The notes below the pieces were generated by a model. It made no database searches, had not been told where the DNA came from, and was given only the letters and a program-made list of their open reading frames with translations. This document shows, one piece after another, positions 12,310-18,332 of a stretch of DNA of 18,332 nucleotides (the stretch's first letter is position 1; each line of letters starts with the position of its first letter). The position numbers and the translations under genes were made by a program. Source of the DNA: DASZYF01 sp035545535 (lineage in GTDB: Bacteria > Actinomycetota > Actinomycetes > Mycobacteriales > CAJCIY01); contig DASZYF010000106.1 in the NCBI GenBank assembly GCA_035545535.1, positions 1 through 18,332 of the forward strand. The letters are read 5' to 3'.

Positions 12310-13334
12310 GTGATGGTTTCCGCAGAGGGGAGCTGGCCATGCCAGTCGACGCTCCTCAAGGTATTCCTCACCGCCGACAAGAACCCAGCGTCGCTGGGCC
12401 GCTCGTCGCCCAGCTCGTAGATGAACGCCTCGTTGAGACTGCCGGGCTTGATCTTCTTGGTGACGCCGTTCTCGTCTACGAGGGTGATCGCGGCGTCGTC
12501 GAAATCGATCGCCGCCACCTCGGGCCCGAGAACCGCAGCAACCTGCTTTGCACCAGCGGCCGACGTGACCGTCGCGCGCCCGCGCCGGCGATGCTCGGCG
12601 TCGCCCCACCAGCCCTTGAGGATCCCCCCAACCTGATCCTTGACCTTCTCCGACCGCACCGCGGCCGACAGGCGCATGACCTCTTGCTGGCGCTTGTTGT
12701 CGGACGTCGTCTCGTGACGCATCAGGTCGATCGTCTCGAGCGCGGCGTTGTCGATCATTGCTCCGATCCGGCCGTCGTCGGTCGCGACGTTCGCGACGAT
12801 GCGCCACCAGGTGCCCCCGGGCTCATCGCCGTCCTCGTCCGCGTCGCTGGCGTCCTCCTCGATGCCGGCGGCCTTCAGTGCCTCGCTCCTGATCGACTTG
12901 ATCATCTGCGGCGCCGGACAGCTCCGACTGATCGTCTCGACGGCGAGCGCCCCGACGTCACCCTTGTCGGGGAGCCAGAAGATGTAGCGGTAGAAGCGAG
13001 ATGTCGCGAGCTCCGACAGGTCGGCGTCCTCGCCGCCGTCGTCGGGGTGGTGCATGCCAAGGTCGTGATCGCCGAAGCGGCCGGCGCTGACCTTCCCGCT
13101 CAGACGGTGGCCGTTCCGCTTGACGGTGTCGATGCGCACGCCGCGCGGGCGGGAGTCCCCGGTGTCCTTCGCCGCCGGCTTGATCAGCACGACCCGGTCT
13201 AGGAGCCCCTCGAGCAGCTCCTCAAGATGATCGCCGTAGTGCTTGCCGTCCACGTCCGACAGCTCGATCGCCTTGCGGCCGTTGCCGCCCTTGCGCACGC
13301 CGACCGCGAACAGCTTGAAACCGTAGGTCGCCAC
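12306..13334 (-). CDS. Soluble partner of the membrane protein, possible RexA-like sensor (342 aa)
   Basis: GTG at 13334 on the minus strand has GGGAGG five bases upstream. The protein opens with a short strand-rich part (YGFKLFAVGVRKG, then KAIELSDVDGKHYGDHLEEL). A central part includes SRFYRYIFWLPDKGDVGALA, a block whose type I associate with abortive-infection proteins. An acidic linker follows (about 165-178, DASDADEDGDEP), and the C-terminal part carries DDAAITLVDENGVTKKIKPG. It has no membrane segment and no nuclease motif that I can name. Organisation resembles lambda RexA (279 aa soluble, then RexB with four helices). The family is not recognised; a defence role is inference. Confidence 0.8.
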   Translation of the reverse strand: MATYGFKLFAVGVRKGGNGRKAIELSDVDGKHYGDHLEELLEGLLDRVVLIKPAAKDTGDSRPRGVRIDTVKRNGHRLSGKVSAGRFGDHDLGMHHPDDGGEDADLSELATSRFYRYIFWLPDKGDVGALAVETISRSCPAPQMIKSIRSEALKAAGIEEDASDADEDGDEPGGTWWRIVANVATDDGRIGAMIDNAALETIDLMRHETTSDNKRQQEVMRLSAAVRSEKVKDQVGGILKGWWGDAEHRRRGRATVTSAAGAKQVAAVLGPEVAAIDFDDAAITLVDENGVTKKIKPGSLNEAFIYELGDERPSDAGFLSAVRNTLRSVDWHGQLPSAETIT

Positions 13335-13362
13335 TGAACCTCCCGGTCGTTGAGGGTTCCAT

Positions 13363-13383
13363 AGCCGCGCGACGCTCGCGGCT
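13363..13383 (-). promoter_or_regulatory. Inverted repeat upstream of the reverse-strand operon
   Basis: AGCCGCG (13363-13369) and CGCGGCT (13377-13383) are exact complements with a 7-base centre, about 30 bp upstream of the GTG at 13334. It may be an operator for the operon or the base of a 5' leader hairpin. On the minus strand GGCTATGG overlaps its edge and could serve as a -10 region. Confidence 0.4.
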
Positions 13384-13423
13384 CAATGACGCGACCCGGA
13401 TCGGCCGTGTCGGGGCCTCCCGC

Positions 13424-13429
13424 GATACT
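13424..13429 (+). promoter_or_regulatory. Element-borne -10 box restoring methyltransferase expression
   Basis: GATACT ends seven bases before the ATG at 13437 (GAGCGGC between), mimicking the leaderless spacing of the native promoter at 302-307, though its first base departs from TANNNT. No -35 is clear. In the integrated state it would drive the methyltransferase gene; in the excised circle the same promoter would face the integrase through attP. Confidence 0.35.
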
Positions 13430-13436
13430 GAGCGGC

Positions 13437-14168
13437 ATGGCTCTCGGCGCGCGGACGACCGTCACCGGCCAGCCGTCGCATAGAACGGCGGTCGTGCACG
13501 CGATCGTCACGCGCGCGCTGGCCGAGGTCGGTCCGGCGCCGCTGTCGATCGTCGACGCCGGCGGTGGCACCGGCGGCCTCGCCGTCCCGCTCGCGGTCGC
13601 GGGCCACCACGTCACGGTGGTCGACCCCAGCCCGGACTCGCTGGCCGCCTCCGGGCGTCGCGCCGCGGAGGCAGGCGTGGGCGACCGCATCACCGTCGTC
13701 CAGGGCGACCTCGACGACCTGCCCGGGGTCGTCACGGCCGGCTCCGCCGACGCCGTGCTCTGCCACCGCGTGCTCGAGTTCGTCGACGATCGCGCGGCCG
13801 CGCTCGCGCACGTCACCAGCGCGCTGCGGCCGGGCGGGCTGGCCAGCCTGCTCGTCGCCAACCGCCTCGCGCAGGTCATCCAGCGCGCCCTCGCCGGCCG
13901 CTTCGCCGAGGCCGCGGAGTCGCTCTCACCGCAGCCCGCGCCCGGCCCGCTCGACCGCGCCGAGCTCGAGGCGCTCGTCGCCGCGGCCGGCCTCACCGTC
14001 GCCGGGGTGCACGGCGTCCGCGTCGTGAGCGACCTCGTCCCCGGCGCGCTGCTCGACGACCCCGAGGCCGTCGCCGGCGTCGTCGCCCTCGAGCAGGCCG
14101 CGGCCGACCACCCCGCGCTGCGCGAGGTCGCGACCCAGCTGCACGTCCTGGCCCACAAGCCCCGCTGA
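13437..14168 (+). CDS. Class I SAM-dependent methyltransferase (insertion target, re-started)
   Basis: 243 aa from ATG 13437; a longer in-frame ATG at 13386 exists. Motif I is IVDAGGGTGGLAVPLA, followed by the acidic end of strand 2 in HVTVVDPSPDSL, then GDLDDLP and VLCHRVLEFVDD, all typical Rossmann methyltransferase features. Substrate unknown. The first 15 residues (MALGARTTVTGQPSH) are encoded by the element. From RTAVVHAIVT on it is the host protein, whose native start was MASP at 314. Arg-Thr is kept although the codons differ (AGA ACG against CGC ACC), so the junction appears selected to preserve the protein. dinB follows after 7 bp. Confidence 0.88.
   Translation: MALGARTTVTGQPSHRTAVVHAIVTRALAEVGPAPLSIVDAGGGTGGLAVPLAVAGHHVTVVDPSPDSLAASGRRAAEAGVGDRITVVQGDLDDLPGVVTAGSADAVLCHRVLEFVDDRAAALAHVTSALRPGGLASLLVANRLAQVIQRALAGRFAEAAESLSPQPAPGPLDRAELEALVAAAGLTVAGVHGVRVVSDLVPGALLDDPEAVAGVVALEQAAADHPALREVATQLHVLAHKPR
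13488..13510 (+). repeat. attR core: 23-bp direct repeat, right copy
   Basis: Identical to 332-354. It lies in the 5' part of the intact methyltransferase reading frame and marks the right boundary of the element. Ten bases overlapping its left edge (CATAGAACGG, 13479-13488) have a near copy at 354-363 (CATAGAGCGG), so the rebuilt attP would carry two direct copies 31 bp apart around the core. Confidence 0.88.
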
Positions 14169-14175
14169 CGCGCCC

Positions 14176-15420
14176 ATGAGCCGCGCGCTCGTCCCGCCGC
14201 CGCTGCCGACCCCCGCGGTCCCGCCAGACGACACCGGCTGCACGGTCCTGCACGTCGACATGGACGCGTTCTACGCATCGGTCGAGCTGCTCACCCGTCC
14301 CGACCTCGTCGGCCGGCCGGTCATCGTCGGCGGCGAGGGCCGCGGAGTCGTCCTCGCCGCCACCTACGAGGCCCGCGCGTTCGGCGTGCACAGCGCGATG
14401 CCGTCGAGCCGCGCGCAGCGGCTCTGCCCGCAGGCGATCTTCGTCCCGCCCGACTTCGAGAAGTACACGCGGGCGAGCGCCGGCGTCATGGCGATCTTCC
14501 GCAGCGTCACACCGCTCGTCGAGCCGCTCTCGCTCGACGAGGCCTTCCTCGACGTCTCCGGCGCCCTGCGCCGGCTCGGGACCCCGCGCGAGATCGCGGC
14601 CTACATCAAGGCCCGCATCGCCGACGAGCAGGGCCTGCCGTGCAGCGTCGGGGTCGCGACCACGAAGTTCGTCGCGAAGGTGGCATCGGCCCGCTGCAAG
14701 CCCAACGGCCTGCTCGTGGTCCCCGGGGACGGCGTCACCGCCTTCCTGCACCCGCTCCCCGTCTCGGCGCTCTGGGGCGTCGGGCCCAGCACCGAGAAGC
14801 AGCTGCTGGCCCTCGGCCTGCGCACCGTCGCCGACATCGCGAACGCCCCTGTCGAGCAGCTGCAGGCCGCGCTCGGACCGCACCTCGGCGCCCACCTGCG
14901 CGCGCTGGCCGAGGGCCGCGACGAGCGCGCGGTCAACCCGCACGAGCCCGAGCGCAGCATCGGGGCGGAAGAGACGTTCTTCCACGACCTGGACGATCCG
15001 GACGAGATATGCCGCGAGCTGCTCCGGCTGTCCGAGCGCACCGCGGCGCGGCTCCGCAGCGCCGGGCTCGAAGGCCGGACCATCGCGATCAAGGTGCGCT
15101 ACGCCGACTTCACCACGATCAGCCGCTCGCGCACCCTCAAGCAGCCCACGGACGTCGCCCAGGTCGTCTACGCCACCGCGCGCGAGCTTTACGAGGCCCA
15201 CGTCAGCCGCAGCGCCCGGCTCCGCCTGGTCGGCGTCCGCGTCGAGGGCCTGCACGGGGCCGGCGGGACACCGGTGCAGCTCGCGTTCGACGAGCCCGAC
15301 CGGCGCAACCGACGCGAGGCCGAGGTCGCCGCCGACCGGGCCGTCGAGCGCTTCGGCCGCGGCGCGGTGCGCCCCGCGACGCTGCTCGGACCACCCGGTG
15401 CACCGTCGGGTGAGAGGTGA
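14176..15420 (+). CDS. dinB: DNA polymerase IV, Y family
   Basis: 414 aa from ATG 14176, 7 bp after the methyltransferase stop. The palm motifs are HVDMDAFYASVE with metal ligand Asp28 and SLDEAFLDVSG with Asp121 and Glu122. The YEARAFGVHSAMP finger segment, the GVATTKFVAKVAS helix, the SALWGVGPSTEKQLLALGL thumb helix-hairpin-helix and a complete little-finger domain (IAIKVRYADFTTISRSRTL) are present. It is an error-prone translesion polymerase. Length is slightly above the usual 350-400, with a proline-rich N-terminal extension and a tail that lacks a clear QLxLF clamp-binding peptide; VQLAFDEP at about 370 may serve. Confidence 0.95.
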   Translation: MSRALVPPPLPTPAVPPDDTGCTVLHVDMDAFYASVELLTRPDLVGRPVIVGGEGRGVVLAATYEARAFGVHSAMPSSRAQRLCPQAIFVPPDFEKYTRASAGVMAIFRSVTPLVEPLSLDEAFLDVSGALRRLGTPREIAAYIKARIADEQGLPCSVGVATTKFVAKVASARCKPNGLLVVPGDGVTAFLHPLPVSALWGVGPSTEKQLLALGLRTVADIANAPVEQLQAALGPHLGAHLRALAEGRDERAVNPHEPERSIGAEETFFHDLDDPDEICRELLRLSERTAARLRSAGLEGRTIAIKVRYADFTTISRSRTLKQPTDVAQVVYATARELYEAHVSRSARLRLVGVRVEGLHGAGGTPVQLAFDEPDRRNRREAEVAADRAVERFGRGAVRPATLLGPPGAPSGER

Positions 15421-15531
15421 ATCCCGGCTTCGCTTCCCGTGCGGCGGAGCGCGCCGCATACTGAAGCCGAGGCCGCCCCCGCCCGATGTGGCAGGTGCAG
15501 CCTCCCGAGCCATCCCGAAGGAGCCCTGGTC

Positions 15532-15945
15532 GTGCCGCTGTCGGAGAACGAGCAGCGCCAGCTCGAGGCGATCGAGCGCGCTCTCTATGCCGAGGACCCG
15601 AAGTTCGCGTCCTCGCTGAACAGCTCCGACCTGCGCACGCACGCCCGTCGCAAGCTCCGCCGCTCCATCGCCGTCCTCGTCGTCGGGGCGCTCCTGCTCG
15701 TCGGCATCGTCGTCAACGTCTGGGTGCCGGTCGCCGGGATCGTGCTCATGTTCATCGGCGCCGTCGGCGTCGTGCAGCAGCTGAAGCGACTCTCCGGTCG
15801 CGCCACCACCCCGCTCGCCGTCCTCGGCCCCGACGGCAGCCCGGTCGCCCGCCCGCAGCGCGCCCCCCGGCCGCGCCCCAAGGAGGGCTGGCGCGACCGC
15901 GTCGAGCAGCGCTGGCACCGCCGCTTCGAGGATCCCGACCTGTAG
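15532..15945 (+). CDS. DUF3040 membrane protein
   Basis: 137 aa from GTG 15532, with AAGGAG 8 bases upstream (15518-15523). The N-terminus PLSENEQRQLEAIERALYAE, then DPKFASSL, is the DUF3040 signature. Two membrane helices follow (IAVLVVGALLLVGIVVNVW and AGIVLMFIGAVGVVQQL), then a basic cytoplasmic tail. Function unknown; it is regularly found near dinB in actinobacteria. The 111 bp between it and dinB should hold its promoter; I see no unmistakable -10 there. Confidence 0.92.
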   Translation: MPLSENEQRQLEAIERALYAEDPKFASSLNSSDLRTHARRKLRRSIAVLVVGALLLVGIVVNVWVPVAGIVLMFIGAVGVVQQLKRLSGRATTPLAVLGPDGSPVARPQRAPRPRPKEGWRDRVEQRWHRRFEDPDL

Positions 15946-15972
15946 GTCGGCCAGCGCGGGCTCCGCAGCCGC

Positions 15973-16022
15973 CCGCTGTCGTCAGCCGCTGCCGTCAGCC
16001 GCTGTCGTCACTCGCTGCCGTT
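15973..16022. repeat. 13-bp tandem repeat at the convergent gene ends
   Basis: The unit CCGCTGYCGTCAG occurs at 15973 and 15986 as near-exact copies, at 15999 with the last base changed and at 16012 in decayed form. It spans the intergenic gap and the last codons and stop of the reverse-strand transglutaminase gene. It could vary in length between strains; no terminator-type stem was noted. Confidence 0.7.
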
Positions 16023-18296
16023 GCGCCGGCGGAGCCTCGACCGCGCGCCCCGCACGCGCTCGACCACCGACGGCGGGATGAACCGCGCCCGCAGCCGCGG
16101 CCCGGTCGGGAGCCGGGACAGCAGCGCCAGTCGCACCGCCTGCGCATCGGTGCGCAGGTGGCCGACGTCGAGGCCCGCCGCTCCCGCCGGCGCGTAGCGC
16201 GCCGACTCCTGCGCCCCGGCCAGCCGGGTCAGCGGCTCGTCCACCGCCCCGCGCAGCAGCTCACCCAGGCGCCGGGCGGTCGCCCGGGGCGTCTCGCTCG
16301 CGCGCGAAGGCACACCGGTGTCGGTCATCGCGTCACGGAGCGAGGCCCAGGCCGCGTGCGCGACCCGCGTCGGGTCGTGGCCCGCGCCCGTCCACCGGGC
16401 CCGCCGGGCCGCCGCTCCCGCCACGGCCGGCGCCAGCACGACCGCTGCGAAGACGAGCAGGGTGATCGGCCAGAACAGCGAGTGGTGGTGCTGCGGCGTG
16501 AGCGAGGTCGCGGTCGTCGACCGGCCGGCCTTGCCGGTGGCTGGCTTCTTCGGCGGGGTCGGGAACTGCTCGCCCGTGTCGTTGGGCACGGACACGCTCG
16601 GCGTCGGCACCCGGGGCGCGGTCGTGTCGTAGCCGGGCAGGAACTGCGTCGTGTCCGGCCGCGGCGTCGGCTCGAAGCGGATCCAGCCCGAGCTCGGGAA
16701 CCACACCTCGGGCCACGCGTGCGCGTCGTGCGTCGAGATGGTCCACGTGCCGTCGGCGTTCTGCGTTCCCGGCGTGAAGCCGACCGCCACGCGCGCGGGG
16801 ATCCCGAGCGAGCGCGCGAGCACGACGTAGGCCGATGCGAACTGCTCGCAGTAGCCGACCTTGTCGCGCACCAGGAAGGTGACGAGGCCGTCGTAGCCGG
16901 GGTCCACCTGCGCGGACAGGTTGTAGGCGTACCCGCCGGTGGTCGACAGGTAGTGCTCGAGCGCGCGGGCCTTGTCGTACTGCGTCGGTGCACCTGCGGT
17001 GATCTGGTCCGCGAGCACCGAGATCGCGGCCGGCACCGGCTGCGGGAGCGCGGTGTCGACCGCGAGGGTCGCGGGGAGCTCGCTGTCGATGACGGTGGTC
17101 GTGCCGTCGCTCTGCAGCTGCACCGCGCTGGGCGTCGCGACGATCGACGTCGCGGTGTAGGTCAGGTCCCGCGTGGTGTCCTTGCCCGGCGAGAACAGGA
17201 CGCGCAGCCGGGGCGCGAGCACCCAGTGCCCGGACGCCGGTCGCACCACCGTCGGCTCGTAGGGCAGCGGGAGCAGGTTCTCGCCGAACTTGTCGGTGCC
17301 GGTCGCCGTCATGTGCACGGTGGTCACCGACGTGAGCGGCGGCGTCGCGTCCTCGAGCGCGCCGTCGACGTCCGCGCCGGTCGGGCTGGTGTCCGACGTC
17401 TGTGTGAACTGGTTGCCGTCGAACGCGTCGAGCGACGTGAGCCGCAGGTACTCGGGGTTGTCGGTGGTGACCTTCAGCAGGTCGACGTCCTGGCCGTGCA
17501 GGCGGTTCTGGATCGTCGTCAGCGGCGCGATGATCTGCAGCGTCCCCGACGAGCAGCAGCCGGTCGCCCGGCCGTGCCCGGCGAGCGCGTTGCTCTGCAC
17601 CGGCGGGATCAGCACCGGGATGACGAGCGCCGCGAGCAGCGAGACGCCGGCGACGCGCCCGGCGGCGCCGCCGAGGGCAGCGCTGCCCTCCGCGATGGGG
17701 TTGCGACCGAGCGCCCGCCCCCAGCCCAGGAGCTGCTCACGTCCGTCGAGGGCGAGCAGCAGCAGCCAGCCGAGCGCCGCGAGCGTGATGCGCACGAGGC
17801 CGATGCCGCCGTTGCGCTCGATGGCCGGCACGGCGACGAGCACGAGCAGCGGGACCCCGGCGAGGGCCGGCCGGCGGGCGGTGACGGCGAGCAGGTCGAC
17901 GACGGCGGCGACGACGTAGACCCCGGCCGCGGCGAGCAGCATGAGGCCGTGCGTCGTCGGCGCCGGCGGTGCGTACTGCCGCACGTCGTCGAGCCCGGCC
18001 CGCACCAGCGCGCGCAGCGCCGGCAACGTCGCAGTGCGGGGGATGAAGCCGAGCCACGCCGTCTGCGCCGCGCCGACGGCGGTCACGACGACCACGAGCC
18101 CGAGCGGGGTGATCAGCGGCAGCAGCGGCGCCGGGCCGGGCAGGCGGCGGCCGAGCGCCCCGCAACCGGAGGCGACGAGCACCGCGAACGTCACCGGGAC
18201 CCACCAGCGCTGGTCGGGCATGACCGCGCCGAGGCTCGCCGCCGCGAGCAGCGTGGCGGCGGCCGCCGCGACCGTCGACTTCGCGCGGGCGCTCAC
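16008..18296 (-). CDS. TgpA-like membrane transglutaminase-family protein
   Basis: 762 aa from a minus-strand GTG at 18296 that overlaps the stop of the upstream gene (GTGA). About six N-terminal membrane helices (from VAAAAATLLAAASLGAVM through LLAALVIPVLIPPV) precede a large extracytoplasmic part. The transglutaminase core has GYCEQFASAYV with Cys483, STHDAHAWPEVWF with His526 and IRFEPTP with Glu542. A further helix (LFWPITLLVFAAVVLAPAVAG) and a C-terminal DUF4129-like cytoplasmic domain complete the DUF3488-transglutaminase-DUF4129 order. Probably cell-envelope related; in actinobacteria it usually sits in an operon with DUF58 and MoxR proteins. Confidence 0.93.
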   Translation of the reverse strand: MSARAKSTVAAAAATLLAAASLGAVMPDQRWWVPVTFAVLVASGCGALGRRLPGPAPLLPLITPLGLVVVVTAVGAAQTAWLGFIPRTATLPALRALVRAGLDDVRQYAPPAPTTHGLMLLAAAGVYVVAAVVDLLAVTARRPALAGVPLLVLVAVPAIERNGGIGLVRITLAALGWLLLLALDGREQLLGWGRALGRNPIAEGSAALGGAAGRVAGVSLLAALVIPVLIPPVQSNALAGHGRATGCCSSGTLQIIAPLTTIQNRLHGQDVDLLKVTTDNPEYLRLTSLDAFDGNQFTQTSDTSPTGADVDGALEDATPPLTSVTTVHMTATGTDKFGENLLPLPYEPTVVRPASGHWVLAPRLRVLFSPGKDTTRDLTYTATSIVATPSAVQLQSDGTTTVIDSELPATLAVDTALPQPVPAAISVLADQITAGAPTQYDKARALEHYLSTTGGYAYNLSAQVDPGYDGLVTFLVRDKVGYCEQFASAYVVLARSLGIPARVAVGFTPGTQNADGTWTISTHDAHAWPEVWFPSSGWIRFEPTPRPDTTQFLPGYDTTAPRVPTPSVSVPNDTGEQFPTPPKKPATGKAGRSTTATSLTPQHHHSLFWPITLLVFAAVVLAPAVAGAAARRARWTGAGHDPTRVAHAAWASLRDAMTDTGVPSRASETPRATARRLGELLRGAVDEPLTRLAGAQESARYAPAGAAGLDVGHLRTDAQAVRLALLSRLPTGPRLRARFIPPSVVERVRGARSRLRRRNGSE

Positions 18297-18332
18297 GAGG
18301 GCACCACCGCCGTCGCCTCGGGCGCGGTCTCG
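18293..18332 (-). CDS. C-terminal end of an upstream gene, perhaps DUF58 protein
   Basis: On the minus strand the frame entering at the window edge ends ETAPEATAVVPS before TGA at 18295-18293, which overlaps the GTG of the transglutaminase gene. Only twelve codons are visible, so the identity rests on the usual order of this operon (MoxR, DUF58, transglutaminase), not on the sequence. Confidence 0.4.
   Translation of the reverse strand, partial: ETAPEATAVVPS

Larger units (their letters stand above)
332..13510 (+). mobile_element. Integrated element of about 13.2 kb, serine-integrase type
   Basis: Bounded by the 23-bp direct repeat at 332-354 and 13488-13510, with the integrase gene adjoining the left copy. 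The insertion splits one host gene whose two parts can be rejoined exactly at the repeat. Cargo includes an R-M pair, a tyrosine recombinase, an HNH nuclease, a winged-helix protein with palindromic arrays and a reverse-strand soluble/membrane gene pair. No virion, terminase, conjugation or recognisable replicase gene is present. It could be a phage satellite, a mobilisable or decayed AICE-like element, or a defence island with its own integrase; the sequence does not decide between these. Confidence 0.88.

Noticed and set aside
11746..12807. 353-aa version of the membrane protein starting at 12807
   Set aside because: The first 166 residues are a shifted reading of the partner gene; ATG 12309 overlaps the partner stop and gives a clean four-helix protein.
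11746..13334. Direct assignment to Kiwa or RexAB
   Set aside because: Size and topology agree, but I cannot see a DUF4868 signature or residue-level match, so only an architectural comparison is given.
13993..15918. 641-aa reverse-strand open frame
   Set aside because: Lies entirely opposite dinB, the methyltransferase end and DUF3040, all of which have clear family motifs on the forward strand.

Overview
The window is high-GC actinobacterial chromosome interrupted by one integrated element of about 13.2 kb. The host flanks keep an order I know from actinomycetes: a SAV_6107-type HEPN protein, a SAM-dependent methyltransferase, DNA polymerase IV (dinB), a DUF3040 membrane protein, and convergently a TgpA-like transglutaminase with a probable partner upstream. 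GTG starts, leaderless promoters and GTGA/ATGA gene overlaps fit the same phylum. I do not assign a genus.

The element lies between two copies of a perfect 23-bp direct repeat (332-354 and 13488-13510), read as attL and attR. It entered the 5' end of the methyltransferase gene. The native start and first 14 codons remain at the left (314-358). The rest of the gene is at the right, where the element supplies a new start (13437) and a substitute N-terminus, so the gene stays open. A large serine integrase (385-1722) sits just inside attL.

Inside the element, from left to right: integrase; an exact 25-bp palindrome; a leader with a strong hairpin; an Xis-like HTH protein; a tiny ORF; a winged-helix protein followed by three large palindromes (a candidate origin or operator); an HNH nuclease; a tightly packed run of small, mostly unknown genes, several with paired cysteines (3885-6910); a hairpin-rich leader; a tiny acidic protein coupled to a complete tyrosine recombinase (7274-8236); a type II restriction-modification pair (C5 methyltransferase 8332-9624, PmeII-like nuclease 9617-10558); three small orphan genes (10707-11677); and, on the opposite strand at the distal end, a two-gene operon for a 342-aa soluble protein and a 187-aa four-helix membrane protein (13334 to 11746).

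I see no capsid, terminase, portal, FtsK/SpoIIIE-type transfer gene, relaxase or recognisable replicase. It therefore looks like a small integrative element or satellite that depends on others for transfer, carrying R-M and possibly a second, undescribed defence module. The reverse-strand soluble/membrane pair is the best candidate for a new system: its size and layout resemble RexAB and Kiwa, but I do not recognise its sequence family. A second point of interest is the promoter exchange at the att sites. In the integrated state the host methyltransferase promoter points into the integrase. In the excised circle the element's right-end promoter would do so.
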